Positions 45,478-55,433 of a stretch of DNA of 64,000 nucleotides are shown here, piece by piece. Numbering within the stretch: position 1 is the first letter of the stretch; the number at the start of each line of letters is the position of its first letter. The stretch comes from Sphingomonas sp. BT-65 (GTDB lineage: Bacteria; Pseudomonadota; Alphaproteobacteria; Sphingomonadales; Sphingomonadaceae). A model generated the notes under the pieces. That model worked only from the letters and a program-made list of their open reading frames with translations, did no database searches and was not told where the DNA came from. The translations under genes and the position numbers were made by a program. The DNA is taken from contig NZ_JAPCIA010000001.1 in NCBI RefSeq assembly GCF_026107375.2, forward strand, positions 1,736,001 through 1,800,000. Direction: 5' to 3'.

Positions 45478-46395
45478 ATGCCCACCGACCGCATCATGCT
45501 CGGCCTCGGCCTGCGCCTGCTTGCGATCCTGATGCTCTCGACGATGGGCGCGCTGATCAAGCTGGTCGAGACGCATGGCGCGCACCTGATCGAGATCATG
45601 CTGTTCCGGCAGCTCTTCGCGATCCCCTTCATCCTCGTCTGGGTCGCGGCCGGCGCCGGCCTCGCCTCGCTGCGCACCCGGCATTTCGGGATGCACATCA
45701 CCCGCTCGGCGGTCGGGCTCACCGGCATGGTGTTCAATTTCGGCGCGGTGCTCCTCCTGCCCCTCGCCGAGGCGACAACCTTCGGCTTCACCGTGCCGAT
45801 CTTCGCCACGCTGCTCGGCGCGCTGGTGCTCAAGGAACCGACCGGCTGGCATCGCTGGGGCGCGGTGCTCGCGGGGTTCATCGGCGTGCTGATCGTTGCC
45901 CAGCCGGGGGGCAGCCACATCCCGCTCGGCGGCGCGCTGGTCGGGCTCACCGCGGCGCTGTTCGTCGCGCTGGTCGCGATCCAGCTGCGCCAGATGGGCC
46001 GTACCGAAAGCCCGGCGACCACCGTCTTCTGGTTCTCCACCCTATCGGTCCCGCCGCTCGCGATCGGCTATCTCTTCGTCGCCGCGCCGCACGATGCGAC
46101 CACCTTCGCGCTGCTGATCGCGATCGGCCTCGTCGGCGGCGCTGCGCAGCTCGCGCTCACCGCGGCATTGCGCTTCGCCCCGGTCTCGGTGGTGGTGCCG
46201 ATGGACTATTCGAGCCTGATCTGGGCGACGCTCTACGGCTATCTGCTGTTCGGCGCGCTGCCGGGCCCCTGGACCTGGGTCGGCGCGCCGATCATCATCG
46301 CGAGCGGCCTCTACATCGTCTGGCGCGAGCGGCAGCGCGGCCTCACGCGCAGCTCGCCCGTCGCGGCGGCCGACGAACCGCCGACCAGCACCTAG
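45478..46395 (+). CDS. DMT-superfamily transporter (EamA-type)
   Basis: A 305-aa protein with ten predicted transmembrane helices in two EamA repeats (helix 1 LRLLAILMLSTMGALIKLVE; repeat 2 begins PLGGALVGLTAALFVALVAI). It is likely an inner-membrane exporter or permease for small metabolites; the substrate cannot be read from sequence. Its terminal TAG lies in the CTAG palindrome shared with the convergent DUF938 gene. The AGGCG before its ATG is a moderate ribosome-binding site. Confidence 0.9.
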   Translation: MPTDRIMLGLGLRLLAILMLSTMGALIKLVETHGAHLIEIMLFRQLFAIPFILVWVAAGAGLASLRTRHFGMHITRSAVGLTGMVFNFGAVLLLPLAEATTFGFTVPIFATLLGALVLKEPTGWHRWGAVLAGFIGVLIVAQPGGSHIPLGGALVGLTAALFVALVAIQLRQMGRTESPATTVFWFSTLSVPPLAIGYLFVAAPHDATTFALLIAIGLVGGAAQLALTAALRFAPVSVVVPMDYSSLIWATLYGYLLFGALPGPWTWVGAPIIIASGLYIVWRERQRGLTRSSPVAAADEPPTST

Positions 46396-47000
46396 CGCCG
46401 GTAGACGAGGATGAGGTTGTTGGCGGGCATCTCGACCAGCCGCTCGAACCGCAGCCCCCGCGCCGCCGCGGCGTCCGTCACCTCGGCCACGTCGCGCAGC
46501 CCCCAGCGCGGATCGCGCGCCTTGAGCGAAGCGTCGAACGCCTCGTTCGACGGCGCCGTTTCCACCTCCGCCCGCCGATAGGGGCCATAGAGGATCAACG
46601 GCGCGCCCGGCGGCAGCACCCGCGCGGCGCCGTCGAGCAGCCCCAATGTCGCCTCCCATGGGCTGATATGCACCATGTTGACGCACAGCAGCGCATCGGC
46701 GCGCTCCACCGGCCAGTCGGCCGCTGCCGCATCGATCGCCAGCGGCGGCGCGACATTCGCCAGTCCCACGCACCAGGCCGCGATCGACGCCAATGCGGAG
46801 GGCTCGGGATCGCTCGGCTGCCAGCTGAGGCCGGGGAAGCGCGCCGCGAAGAACGCGCAATGCTCCCCGCTCCCGCTGGCGATCTCGAGCACCGTGCCGG
46901 ACGGCGGCAGCACCTCGTCCAGCACCTGCGCGATGGGTTCACGGTTGCGTTGCGTGGCAGGCGCATGCCTGCGCGCCGCACCGGCATCTTCAGCGGCCAT
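46392..47000 (-). CDS. DUF938-family SAM-dependent methyltransferase-like protein
   Basis: A 202-aa protein with the DUF938 signature: ATQRNREPIAQVLDEVLPPSG, then VLEIASGSGEHCAFFAARFP (SAM motif I), QPSDPEPSALASIAAWC, NMVHISPWEATLGLLDGA and LILYGPYRR. Eukaryotic METTL26 belongs here. The methyl acceptor is unknown. It overlaps the DMT gene at CTAG. Confidence 0.9.
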   Translation of the reverse strand: MAAEDAGAARRHAPATQRNREPIAQVLDEVLPPSGTVLEIASGSGEHCAFFAARFPGLSWQPSDPEPSALASIAAWCVGLANVAPPLAIDAAAADWPVERADALLCVNMVHISPWEATLGLLDGAARVLPPGAPLILYGPYRRAEVETAPSNEAFDASLKARDPRWGLRDVAEVTDAAAARGLRFERLVEMPANNLILVYRR

Positions 47001-47009
47001 GACGCTACC

Positions 47010-48575
47010 TCACCGCGGTGAGACGATGCAATTACCTCCGGTCCCGAAGCTCACAAAGGCGGCGTTGCACGTCCAGCCCTGGAAGCGCGTATCCGACGCA
47101 TTCTGGATCGCCCCGACATAGGTCACCGCGACCAGCCGGTTGGGCGCGGAGGTATTGGGCTGGCCGCTCCCGGCGAAGGTGTCGGCGTTGAACGCGGTCG
47201 GATTGGTCGCCGCCACCCCATTTTCGGTCGAGCCGTTCACGATCCCGCTCAGCGAGGGCGTATAGGCCGAATTGTTGCTGTTCGTGCCCGATCCGAAGAT
47301 CGCGCCGATCGCCGCGGCTCCGACGTTGCCGTCGTCCCGGAACGCAGTGGTGCAGCCGAACAATACCGCCCGGAAAACCGGCGGTCCCAAATCCTGCAGC
47401 GCATTGTCGGCCCCACGCGTGGTCGTGCCCGCGGTCTCATCGATGTCGAGGCAGGCCTGCGGCCCGACCACGATCGAGTTCAGCAGCGCGAAATCGGTGC
47501 CGCCGCGCAGCAGGAGCGTGTTGCCGCCCGCACCCGTGCTCCGCGCGACGAAAGTCGCGTTGGAGATACGGGCAAATTGCCGGGGCAGTGCGTCTTCATT
47601 GCCGTTGCTGTCGACCTCGGCCAGCGTATCGCCATTGGCGGTGCCGGACTGGATCCCGACCACGAACTGGATCGTGCCGCGATAGCCGAAGTCGCTGTCG
47701 ATCGCATCGTCGGCAACGCCGGTCAGCGCGATGCTGCCGAGGTTGACGCGGCCGCCCAGCACGCTCACCCCGTCGCCGCCGCTGTTCATCACCTGGATAT
47801 GGTCGACCGCCGTGGCGCTGCCGACGCCGGCCAGGCGCAGCGCGGCGGCCTCGCCGCTCGACGTGCCGCCGGCAAAGCGGATCTGCACGAAGCTCAGCGT
47901 GCCGCTATTGTCGTTCGGAGCGTTGCCGCCATAGCTGACGGTGAAATCGGGCGCGGATTGCTGGCAGCCGGCCGAGCCGCCCGGCACCGCCGCATTGCAA
48001 TCGCTGATCGGCCCGCGGCCCAGCAAGGTGACGCCGCCCCATTGCCCCTGGTCGGCTTCCGTCGCCGTGCCGAGCAGGTTCTGGCGCGAGGTGAAAATGA
48101 TCGGCTGGGTCGCGGAGCCGACCGCGTTGATCTGCGAGCCGCGGTTGACGAACAACCGATCGGCGGCCACCGATCCGAACACCACCGTGCCGGCTTCGAT
48201 CGTGAGCGTCACCTGGGTGCCCCCCGCCGCGCCGTCGCCGCCGATATCGCTGCCGATCTCGACGGGGCCGGAGAGCGAATACACCACGCCGCTACGGTTG
48301 CTGAGCGTCGTGTTCGCGGTGATCCGCCCGGAAAGCTGGCAGACCCGCAGCGGCGCGCCGGTCGCGCTCGTCAGCGTGCCGCCATCCACGGTGCCGCTGG
48401 GACAGCTCGACGCGGGCGGCGCGGTCGGTGTCGGGCTGGGGGTAGGAGTCGGCGAAGGAGTCGGCGATGGCGTTGGCGTTGGAGAGGGTCCGCCGGAGAC
48501 CAGAATATATTTCGTATCGCACCCCGCCGCGAGAAGGGCAGCACTCATGAACAGCAGCGTGCGTGACTTGAGCAT
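47010..48575 (-). CDS. Surface lipoprotein with Pro-Thr linker and beta-helix-like body
   Basis: A 521-aa lipoprotein. Lipobox LLAAGC (Cys ~19) is followed by a linker of repeated PTP/SPTP units (residues ~30-52), a classic flexible spacer. The remaining ~460 residues are Gly/Asn/Thr-rich strands (LTIEAGTVVFGSVAADRLFV, IIFTSRQNLLGTATE, FVQIRFAGGTSSGEAAALRL, DHIQVMNSGGDGVSVLGG) resembling right-handed beta-helix repeats. Several Cys pairs (residues ~57 and 78) may form disulfides. Probably outer-membrane anchored, exposed to surface or periplasm. Ligand or enzyme role unknown. Confidence 0.8.
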   Translation of the reverse strand: MLKSRTLLFMSAALLAAGCDTKYILVSGGPSPTPTPSPTPSPTPTPSPTPTAPPASSCPSGTVDGGTLTSATGAPLRVCQLSGRITANTTLSNRSGVVYSLSGPVEIGSDIGGDGAAGGTQVTLTIEAGTVVFGSVAADRLFVNRGSQINAVGSATQPIIFTSRQNLLGTATEADQGQWGGVTLLGRGPISDCNAAVPGGSAGCQQSAPDFTVSYGGNAPNDNSGTLSFVQIRFAGGTSSGEAAALRLAGVGSATAVDHIQVMNSGGDGVSVLGGRVNLGSIALTGVADDAIDSDFGYRGTIQFVVGIQSGTANGDTLAEVDSNGNEDALPRQFARISNATFVARSTGAGGNTLLLRGGTDFALLNSIVVGPQACLDIDETAGTTTRGADNALQDLGPPVFRAVLFGCTTAFRDDGNVGAAAIGAIFGSGTNSNNSAYTPSLSGIVNGSTENGVAATNPTAFNADTFAGSGQPNTSAPNRLVAVTYVGAIQNASDTRFQGWTCNAAFVSFGTGGNCIVSPR

Positions 48576-48670
48576 GATGCTCTCCCCCGTTTTGCCGGCA
48601 CTTGCTTGACGCTGTCTTATCGTAGAATCGCCTGCCGCTCCACAAACATTCGTCGTTCAACGCGGACAAG

Positions 48671-48694
48671 CGCCCGCCGGTGCTCCGGCGGGCG
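48671..48694 (-). terminator. Hairpin after gcvPB
   Basis: A perfect 10-bp stem CGCCCGCCGG (48671-48680) and CCGGCGGGCG (48685-48694) with a TGCT loop, 26 bp downstream of the gcvPB stop on the minus strand. It lacks a T-tract, so it may be a rho-independent-like hairpin or an mRNA 3' stabiliser. Confidence 0.55.
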
Positions 48695-48719
48695 GCAAGT
48701 ACAGCGCAAGACGGGGGTT

Positions 48720-50288
48720 CTATTCGGCCGCTTGCGCTCCGAGAGGCTCGCGATAGGCCAGCACCGGCTTGCGCGCGGCCTGGGTCTCGTCGAGCCGGCG
48801 GCGCGGCGCGAAGTGCGGCGCGGACTTGAGCGCGGCGTCGCCCGCCTTCGCCCGCTCGGCGACCGAGCGGAACGCGCCGATGAACTGGTCCAGCGCCGCC
48901 TTGCTCTCGGTCTCGGTCGGCTCGACCAGCATCGCGCCGTGCACCACCAGCGGGAAATAGACCGTCATCGGGTGGAAGCCCTCGTCGATCAGCCCCTTGG
49001 CGATGTCGAGCGTCGAGAAGCCCTCGGGCAGTCCCTTGTCGCTGAAGATCGCCTCATGCATGCACGGTCCGCTCTTTGCGAAGGGCGCGTCGAGCACATC
49101 CTCCAGCGCGCGCAGCACATAATTGGCGTTGAGCACCGAATCCTCGGCGACCTGGCGCAGGCCATCCGCACCGTGGCTGAGGATATAGGTCAGCGCGCGC
49201 GTGAACATGCCCATCTGGCCATGGAACGACACCATCCGGCCAAAGGTCGACGCATGATGCTCGCCCGCCGTCTCTTCCTCGATCAACTCGAACCGGTCGC
49301 CCTGCTTCTCGACGAAGGGCAGCGGCGCATAGGGCGCCAGCGCCTCGGACAGCACCACTGGCCCCGAGCCCGGCCCGCCGCCGCCATGCGGGGTCGAGAA
49401 GGTCTTGTGCAGGTTGATGTGCATCGCATCGATGCCGAGGTCGCCGGGGCGCACGCGCCCGACGATCGCGTTGAAGTTGGCGCCGTCGCAATAGACATAG
49501 CCGCCCGCTGCATGGACCGCGTCGCTGATCGCCTTCATGTTGGGCTCGAACAGGCCGCAGGTGTTGGGGTTGGTGATCATCACCCCGGCCACGTCCGGCC
49601 CGAGACGCGCCTCAAGCGCCTTCAGATCGACGCGACCGGCCTCGGTCGCCGGGATATCCTCGACGGTGAAGCCCGCGAACGCCGCGGTCGCGGGGTTGGT
49701 GCCGTGCGCGCTCTCGGGCACCAGCAGCACTTTCCGCGCCTGCTCACCCTTCGCATCCAGCGCCGCGCGGATCGCCAGCACGCCGCACAGCTCGCCATGC
49801 GCGCCGGCCTTGGGTGACATCGCCACCGAATGCATGCCGGTGAGCGTCACCAGCCAGTGGGCGAGCTGGTGGATCACCTCGAACGCGCCCTGCACCGTGT
49901 CGACCGGCTGCAGCGGGTGGATGTCGGCGAAACCGGGCAGCCGCGCCATCCGCTCGTTGAGGCGCGGATTGTGCTTCATCGTGCAGCTGCCGAGCGGGAA
50001 CAGGCCGAGATCGATCGCGTAATTCTGGCGGCTGAGGCGCGTGTAGTGGCGCACCGCCTCCGGCTCGGACAGGCCGGGAAGCCCGATGTCGCGGTTGCGT
50101 TCAAGCCCGCCCAGTCGCGACGCCGCCTTGGGCGCCGCGGCGAAGTCGACGCCGGTGGTGTCGAGCGAGCCGATCTCGAAGATCAGCGCCTCGTCGAGCA
50201 TCAGCGCGCGGTTGCCGGTATAGGTCGCGTCGCCGCTGCGGCGCTCGGGCGTCATCTCGGGGCGCCAGCCGGACTGGTTGATGCTCAT
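48720..50288 (-). CDS. gcvPB: Glycine dehydrogenase (decarboxylating) subunit 2
   Basis: A 522-aa P-protein beta subunit of the glycine cleavage system. The PLP Schiff-base Lys is Lys295 in [40 protein letters not shown] and [13 protein letters not shown] are characteristic. With GcvPA it decarboxylates glycine and passes the aminomethyl group to the lipoamide of GcvH. Its ATG overlaps the gcvPA stop (ATGA). Last gene of the operon. Confidence 0.96.
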   Translation of the reverse strand: MSINQSGWRPEMTPERRSGDATYTGNRALMLDEALIFEIGSLDTTGVDFAAAPKAASRLGGLERNRDIGLPGLSEPEAVRHYTRLSRQNYAIDLGLFPLGSCTMKHNPRLNERMARLPGFADIHPLQPVDTVQGAFEVIHQLAHWLVTLTGMHSVAMSPKAGAHGELCGVLAIRAALDAKGEQARKVLLVPESAHGTNPATAAFAGFTVEDIPATEAGRVDLKALEARLGPDVAGVMITNPNTCGLFEPNMKAISDAVHAAGGYVYCDGANFNAIVGRVRPGDLGIDAMHINLHKTFSTPHGGGGPGSGPVVLSEALAPYAPLPFVEKQGDRFELIEEETAGEHHASTFGRMVSFHGQMGMFTRALTYILSHGADGLRQVAEDSVLNANYVLRALEDVLDAPFAKSGPCMHEAIFSDKGLPEGFSTLDIAKGLIDEGFHPMTVYFPLVVHGAMLVEPTETESKAALDQFIGAFRSVAERAKAGDAALKSAPHFAPRRRLDETQAARKPVLAYREPLGAQAAE

Positions 50289-51643
50289 GCCAGCAGCTCC
50301 TCAAGCGCGGCGGCAAGCGTCTCGACGTCCTCCGCGGTGGTGGTTTCGGTGACCGCGACGACGAGGCCGTTCTCCAGCGCGGCCTCGCCCGGATAGAGCC
50401 GCCCGAGCGACACGCCCGCGAGGATACCCTTGTCCGCCAGGTCACGGACGATGGGCCGAGCTTCCTTCGACAGCTTGAGCGTGAACTCGTTGAAGAAGAC
50501 CGGCGTCACCAGCTCAACCCCCGGCACTTGCGTCAGCCGCTCTGCCGCGGCGCTCGCCCCTGCGTGGTTGAGCGAAGCGAGCTGCCGCAGCCCCTTCTCG
50601 CCCAGCAGCGTCATGTGGATCGACCAGGCCAGCGCGCACAGCACCGAGCTGGTGCAGATGTTGGACGTCGCCTTCTCACGCCGGATATGCTGCTCGCGCG
50701 TCGAGAGCGTCAGCACGAAACCGCGCTTGCCCTCGGCGTCCACCGTCTCGCCGGTGAGGCGGCCCGGCATCTGGCGGACATATTTCTCCTTGCAGCCGAA
50801 CAGGCCGACATAGGGCCCGCCGAACTGCAGGCCCACGCCGATCGACTGGCCTTCGCCGACGACGATGTCCGCGCCCATCTCGCCCGGCGACTTGATCGCG
50901 CCCAGCGCCACCGGCTCGGTCACCACCGCGACCAGCAGCGCCTTCTTCGCCTGGCACGCGGCGGCGAGGTCGGACAGGTCCGAAATCCGCCCGAGGATGT
51001 CGGGATACTGCACCACGACGCACGAGGTCTCGTCGTCGATCATGCCGATCAGCTTGTCCGTATCCGGCTCGGCGGTCAGCTCGGGCAGCGCGGTGACCAG
51101 CTGGTCGCCGGTGTATTTCGCCATCGTGTTGGCGACGGAGACATAGTGCGGATGCAGCCCGCCCGACAGGATCGCCTTGGCGCGCTTGGTGATGCGCCGC
51201 GCCATGCCGATCGCCTCCCAGCACGCGGTCGAGCCGTCATACATCGACGCATTGGCGACATCGGTGCCCAGCAGGCGCGCGACCTGGGTCTGGAACTCGA
51301 ACATCACCTGCAGCGTGCCCTGCGCGATCTCGGGCTGGTAGGGCGTATAGGCGGTCAGGAACTCGCCGCGCTGGATGATGTGGTCGACGCTCGCCGGCAC
51401 ATGGTGGCGGTACGCCCCGCAGCCGATGAAGAAGGGCGCCTCCCCCGCCGACAGGTTCTTGCGCGCGAGCGCGGTCATGTGCCGCTCGACCGCCAGCTCG
51501 CTGGCATGCGGCGGCAACCCCGCGATCGGGCCGGAGAGCCGCGCGGCTTGCGGCACATCGACGAACAGATCGTCGATCGCTGCCGCGCCGACCGCGGCGA
51601 GCATCGCCTGCCGGTCGCTGGGAGTCAGGGGTAGGTAGCGCAA
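50285..51643 (-). CDS. gcvPA: Glycine dehydrogenase (decarboxylating) subunit 1
   Basis: A 452-aa P-protein alpha subunit, the N-terminal half of what is a single polypeptide in E. coli. It begins [65 protein letters not shown] and [18 protein letters not shown] are family signatures. The start is TTG 51643 with GGAG 7 bp upstream; the longer reading to 51667 has an unlikely N-terminus. Split GcvP is normal for many alphaproteobacteria. Confidence 0.95.
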   Translation of the reverse strand: MRYLPLTPSDRQAMLAAVGAAAIDDLFVDVPQAARLSGPIAGLPPHASELAVERHMTALARKNLSAGEAPFFIGCGAYRHHVPASVDHIIQRGEFLTAYTPYQPEIAQGTLQVMFEFQTQVARLLGTDVANASMYDGSTACWEAIGMARRITKRAKAILSGGLHPHYVSVANTMAKYTGDQLVTALPELTAEPDTDKLIGMIDDETSCVVVQYPDILGRISDLSDLAAACQAKKALLVAVVTEPVALGAIKSPGEMGADIVVGEGQSIGVGLQFGGPYVGLFGCKEKYVRQMPGRLTGETVDAEGKRGFVLTLSTREQHIRREKATSNICTSSVLCALAWSIHMTLLGEKGLRQLASLNHAGASAAAERLTQVPGVELVTPVFFNEFTLKLSKEARPIVRDLADKGILAGVSLGRLYPGEAALENGLVVAVTETTTAEDVETLAAALEELLA

Positions 51644-51677
51644 TTGAGTTCTCCGGCCGCTGGCCAATTACCAAAAA

Positions 51678-51787
51678 CCGTCACCCCGGCCTCGTGCCGG
51701 GGTCCACCGTGCCGCGCGGAATGCCTTCGAGCCTCTTGCCCATCGCCCGCCGCACCGTGGATGCCGGCACGAGGCCGGCATGACGGC
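51678..51787. repeat. Twin-unit inverted element C inside the gcv operon
   Basis: Left unit CCGTCACCCCGGCCTCGTGC and onward to ACCGTGC (51679-51712); right unit is the facing copy, ending GCCGGCACGAGGCCGGCATG ACGG (to 51786). Each contains its own short palindrome around GCCTCGTGCCGG/CCGGCACGAGGC; about 36 bp lies between. It fills most of the 149-bp gap between gcvPA and gcvH. It probably forms stable RNA stems within the operon transcript. Confidence 0.85.
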
Positions 51788-51792
51788 GAAAA

Positions 51793-52164
51793 TCAAAGCT
51801 TCGACACGAAATCCGCGTACTTGGCCTCGTCCATCAGGCCGTCGAGCTCGCTCGTATCGCTCAGCGACATCTTGAAGAACCAGCCCTCGCCCTCGGGGTC
51901 CTCGTTGACCAGCGCGGGGTTCTCCTCCAGCGCCGGGTTGCCCTCGATCACCGTGCCCGAGACCGGCGCATAGACGTCGCTCGCCGCCTTGACGCTCTCG
52001 ACCACCGCGGCGTCGTCGCCCTTGCCGACCTGCTTGCCCTCTTCGGGCACCTCGACGAACACGATGTCGCCGAGCTGGCCCTGCGCATAATCGGTGATGC
52101 CGACGGTGGCGACGTCGCCGTCCAGCTCGATCCACTCATGGTCTTCGGTGAAGTAACGGCTCAT
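51793..52164 (-). CDS. gcvH: Glycine cleavage system H protein
   Basis: A 123-aa lipoyl carrier that shuttles the aminomethyl group between P, T and L proteins. The lipoylation site is Lys59 in [32 protein letters not shown] and [10 protein letters not shown] are typical. ATG 52164 is chosen because AGGGAG lies at proper spacing; the ATG at 52170 would overlap the gcvT stop as ATGA and add MK. 2 bp or an overlap separates it from gcvT. Confidence 0.97.
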   Translation of the reverse strand: MSRYFTEDHEWIELDGDVATVGITDYAQGQLGDIVFVEVPEEGKQVGKGDDAAVVESVKAASDVYAPVSGTVIEGNPALEENPALVNEDPEGEGWFFKMSLSDTSELDGLMDEAKYADFVSKL

Positions 52165-52166
52165 TT

Positions 52167-53309
52167 TCATGCTCCCTGACGAACATAACGATGCGGGACG
52201 AAGGGCATCGCGACCACTTCGCCATGATGAACTTTGCCGCGCTGGCTCAGCGTCACGCGGGTGCCGGGCTCGGCCATCGCGGTCGGGACATAGGCCATCG
52301 CGATCGGCTTCTGCACGGTCGGCGCGAAGCCGCCGCTGGTGACGCGGCCGACCTCGTTGCCTTCCTCGTCCAGCACCAAAGCGCCCTCGCGCACCGGCTG
52401 GCGGCCTTCGACGATCAGGCCCACGCGGCGCTGGATCGGGCCGTTCTCGCGCTCGATCAGGATGCGCGCGGCGCCCGGGAAATTCGCTTCCTCGCGCCGC
52501 CGCTTGCTCGCCACCGCGAAGTTCAGCGCCGCCATGATCGGCGTCGTCTCAGTGTCGAGGTCATGGCCATAGAGCGGCAGGTCCGCCTCCAGCCGCAGCG
52601 AATCGCGCGCGCCGAGCCCGATCGGCTTGACCTCGGGTTGCGCGGTCAGCGCGTCGGCCAGCGCCGCGGCCTGGTCCGCCGGCACTGAAATCTCGAACCC
52701 GTCCTCGCCGGTATAGCCCGAGCGGCTGATCCACAGGCCGGTGCCGTTCCAGTCGAACCGCCCGCCGCGCATGAACACCAGCGCATCCACTCCAGGCACG
52801 ACCCGGCCCAACGCCTCGACCGCCTTCGGCCCCTGCAGCGCGAGCAGCGCATGCTCGTCCATATGGTTGATGTCGATCTCGTCGGGCAGATGCTCGCGCA
52901 GATGGGCGATGTCGTCCCATTTGCAGGCGCCGTTGACGACCATGTAGAGGCCGTCCTGCCAGCGGGTGAACATGAGGTCGTCGAGGATTCCGCCATTCTC
53001 GGCGAGCAGCAGCGAATATTTCTGCCCGTCGAGCTTCACGCCCGCTACGTCCGCGGGGATCAGCGCCTCCAGCGCCGCGTCGAGCCCCTCGCCCGACAGG
53101 AACAGCTGCCCCATGTGGCTGACGTCGAACAGGCCGGCATTCTCGCGCACCCACAGATGCTCGGCCATGATGCCTTCATACTGGACCGGCATCGCATAGC
53201 CCGCGAACGGCACCATCCGCCCGCCGCGCGCGCGGTGCCACGCGTCGAGCGGGAGCAGCGCCAGTTCCTCGGTGATCTCGGCTTCGGGGGCTTCGGTGGC
53301 GTCGCTCAT
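52167..53309 (-). CDS. gcvT: Glycine cleavage system aminomethyltransferase (T protein)
   Basis: A 380-aa folate-dependent T protein that releases ammonia and makes 5,10-methylene-THF from the H-protein-bound intermediate. Signatures are [68 protein letters not shown] and the C-terminal [20 protein letters not shown]. The Asp of [11 protein letters not shown] is the catalytic acid. ATG 53309 has GGAG 8 bp upstream. First gene behind the glycine riboswitch. Confidence 0.97.
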   Translation of the reverse strand: MSDATEAPEAEITEELALLPLDAWHRARGGRMVPFAGYAMPVQYEGIMAEHLWVRENAGLFDVSHMGQLFLSGEGLDAALEALIPADVAGVKLDGQKYSLLLAENGGILDDLMFTRWQDGLYMVVNGACKWDDIAHLREHLPDEIDINHMDEHALLALQGPKAVEALGRVVPGVDALVFMRGGRFDWNGTGLWISRSGYTGEDGFEISVPADQAAALADALTAQPEVKPIGLGARDSLRLEADLPLYGHDLDTETTPIMAALNFAVASKRRREEANFPGAARILIERENGPIQRRVGLIVEGRQPVREGALVLDEEGNEVGRVTSGGFAPTVQKPIAMAYVPTAMAEPGTRVTLSQRGKVHHGEVVAMPFVPHRYVRQGA

Positions 53310-53365
53310 GTCCGTATCTCCAAGGGAATCGACGGAATCGCCGCAAACCGCGGCCATTCACCGTC

Positions 53366-53605
53366 GCCCCCTCTGTCACGGAACCTGAGAGCTTTCACCC
53401 GCCAAACCCATACGGGTCGTCCGGGCTTACCCCTTCGGTGGCCCCGGACCTGATCCGGGGCGCTTTCCAGAGTGTCGTGGCCCCGCGCGGTCCTTGGTGC
53501 CTGAGAGATTCCGGGGCGGTTGCTCCTTCGGCGGAGGTGTTTGTTGCCCAAATCGGATCGCTGGCGGCCAGCTACGATCTGGGTGCGCTCACCCCAACTC
53601 TCCCG
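53366..53605 (-). ncRNA. Tandem glycine riboswitch upstream of gcvT
   Basis: On the minus strand two glycine aptamers follow each other. Aptamer 1 (about 53463-53605) has GGGAGAG, CCGAAGGAGCAA, AATCTCTCAGGCA and GACACTCTGGAAAG; aptamer 2 (about 53366-53440) has CCGAAGGGGTAAGC, GCTCTCAGG and GACAGAGGGGG. These are the conserved glycine-aptamer elements. Glycine binding normally switches such operons on, giving glycine cleavage when glycine is in excess. The linker holds a hairpin described separately as a finding. The distance to gcvT is about 56 nt. Confidence 0.93.
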
Positions 53606-53710
53606 CGCGTGCCTTCAACGGTTGCCCGCTACCGACCCATCTCGTCTGATGCGGCGGCGTAGTCGAGTCAATCGCGAAATTGATTCGTTATGCTACTGAA
53701 ACGGCGCGAA

Positions 53711-54349
53711 CTAGCGCGTCGCGTTATATTTCAGCTGATCATCGGTAAGCTGAAAGCCGACCAGCGCCTCGAACGAGGCGCGGAGCACCGCCTGGCGAAT
53801 TTCAGGGCGCGCCAGCGGATCCATCGCCGCGGTCTCGTCCCCCGCCTTGCGCTTGGCGAGGATCTGGCGGCGGATATCCTCGGGCAGCGTCGCCGCCGCG
53901 CGGTTGACATAGGCCTGGCCAGCGCCCGTCGCCGACGCGCGCGTCTGCCCGGGCTCGAAGCGCAACGTCACCTGCCCCAGCCGCTTCGACACGACCGAGC
54001 TGCCGCCCTGCACCACCGCGACATAATAAGGCAGCGTCACCTCGCGCGCGCCCTCGCCCGAGCGGCGGCTGCCCAGCACCTCGAAATTGATCGCGGTGTA
54101 GATCGTCTCGCTCGCATCGTTGCAGGTCGAGGTGACGTTGGTCAGCACCGCGGTCACGTCGATCGCGTTCGCGTCGCGGCTCGTCGCGGGGTTGAACAGC
54201 GTGATGTCGCCGGTGTGCGCGGCCACGCCGACTCGCGGGCAGGCCGACCGGATCTGCGTGATGCCCCCCTCGGCGATGTCGCCCGTTTTCGAGCAGCCTG
54301 CGAGCGCCAGAATCGTCGTCGCGGCAAGACCAAGTTTGCGGATACTCAA
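53711..54349 (-). CDS. Exported lipoprotein of unknown function
   Basis: A ~212-aa lipoprotein: [15 protein letters not shown] gives a lipobox with Cys near residue 19. The mature part ([78 protein letters not shown]) is beta-rich with a Cys pair and a C-terminal helical segment. Start is TTG 54349 with GGAAAGG 8 bp upstream; GTG 54358 is possible. It is divergent from ispH across 115 bp. I know no family. Confidence 0.7.
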   Translation of the reverse strand: MSIRKLGLAATTILALAGCSKTGDIAEGGITQIRSACPRVGVAAHTGDITLFNPATSRDANAIDVTAVLTNVTSTCNDASETIYTAINFEVLGSRRSGEGAREVTLPYYVAVVQGGSSVVSKRLGQVTLRFEPGQTRASATGAGQAYVNRAAATLPEDIRRQILAKRKAGDETAAMDPLARPEIRQAVLRASFEALVGFQLTDDQLKYNATR

Positions 54350-54464
54350 GAGGGGCACCTTTCCCGAACTGACATTTGGCCGCGCCGCAGGGCAGGCGCC
54401 GGCCCGCCACGTCATAGGAACCGCCTTTCGCCCGCGCAAGCAATCGCGTAGAGCCTCGCGCAAC

Positions 54465-55430
54465 ATGAGCACTCCGTCGAACCTTGGCGACAAGCCCGTC
54501 CTGGAACTCCTCATCGCCGCGCCGCGCGGCTTTTGCGCGGGGGTCGACCGCGCCATCCAGATCGTCGAGCGGGCGATCGAGAAGCACGGCGCGCCGGTCT
54601 ATGTCCGGCACGAGATCGTCCACAACAAGTTCGTGGTGGATTCATTGAAGGCCAAGGGCGCGGTGTTCGTCGACGAGCTCGACCAGGTGCCCGATGGCGT
54701 GCCGGTGGTCTTCTCCGCGCACGGCGTGCCCAAGGCGGTGCCGGCCGAGGCGCAGGACCGCGGCCTCTCCTATCTCGACGCGACCTGCCCGCTCGTCTCG
54801 AAGGTCCATCGCCAGGCCGAGCGGCTGGTCGCCGCGGGCCGCCACATCCTGTTCATCGGCCATGCCGGACACCCCGAGGTGATCGGCACCTTCGGCCAGG
54901 TGCCCGAGGGCAGCATGACGCTGATCGAGACCGAGGCGGACGCCGACGCGGTCGCGCCGGCCGATCCCGCCAACCTCGCCTTCCTCACGCAAACCACGCT
55001 GTCGGTGGACGATACCGCGGCGATCCTCACCATCCTCCAGCGCCGTTTCCCTGGCATCGTCGCGCCCCGGGCCGACGACATCTGCTATGCGACCTCGAAC
55101 CGCCAGGCCGCGGTGCGGGCGATCGCCGAGAAGTGCGACCTGGTGCTGGTGATCGGCGCCCCCAATTCGTCCAACTCGCTGCGGCTGGTCGAAGTGGCGG
55201 AGCGCGAGGGCACCGGCGCTAAGCTGATCCAGCGCGCCGACGATCTCGATTTCGACTGGCTGCGCGGCGTCGCCACGCTCGGCATCACCGCGGGCGCCTC
55301 GGCGCCGGAGGTGCTGGTGCGCGAGCTGGTCGACAAGCTCGCCACGCGCTTCGAAGTCAATGAGCGCCAGGTCGAGACGGCGCAGGAAACCATCGCCTTC
55401 AAGCTGCCCCGCGGCCTCGAAGCCGCCTGA
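54465..55430 (+). CDS. ispH: 4-hydroxy-3-methylbut-2-enyl diphosphate reductase
   Basis: A 321-aa [4Fe-4S] enzyme (LytB) that makes IPP and DMAPP in the last step of the MEP pathway. The three cluster Cys are at 24 ([12 protein letters not shown]), 108 ([11 protein letters not shown]) and 207 ([11 protein letters not shown]); VRHEIVHN and FSAHGVPK carry conserved His. The start ATG 54465 was chosen for family fit; the longer frame upstream is not coding. It precedes thrB by 3 bp and heads ispH-thrB-rnhA. Confidence 0.97.
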   Translation: MSTPSNLGDKPVLELLIAAPRGFCAGVDRAIQIVERAIEKHGAPVYVRHEIVHNKFVVDSLKAKGAVFVDELDQVPDGVPVVFSAHGVPKAVPAEAQDRGLSYLDATCPLVSKVHRQAERLVAAGRHILFIGHAGHPEVIGTFGQVPEGSMTLIETEADADAVAPADPANLAFLTQTTLSVDDTAAILTILQRRFPGIVAPRADDICYATSNRQAAVRAIAEKCDLVLVIGAPNSSNSLRLVEVAEREGTGAKLIQRADDLDFDWLRGVATLGITAGASAPEVLVRELVDKLATRFEVNERQVETAQETIAFKLPRGLEAA

Positions 55431-55433
55431 GCC

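Noticed and set aside
53438..53662. 74-aa plus-strand open frame across the glycine riboswitch
   Set aside because: It lies on the antisense strand of a well-supported riboswitch and is encoded by its conserved elements.
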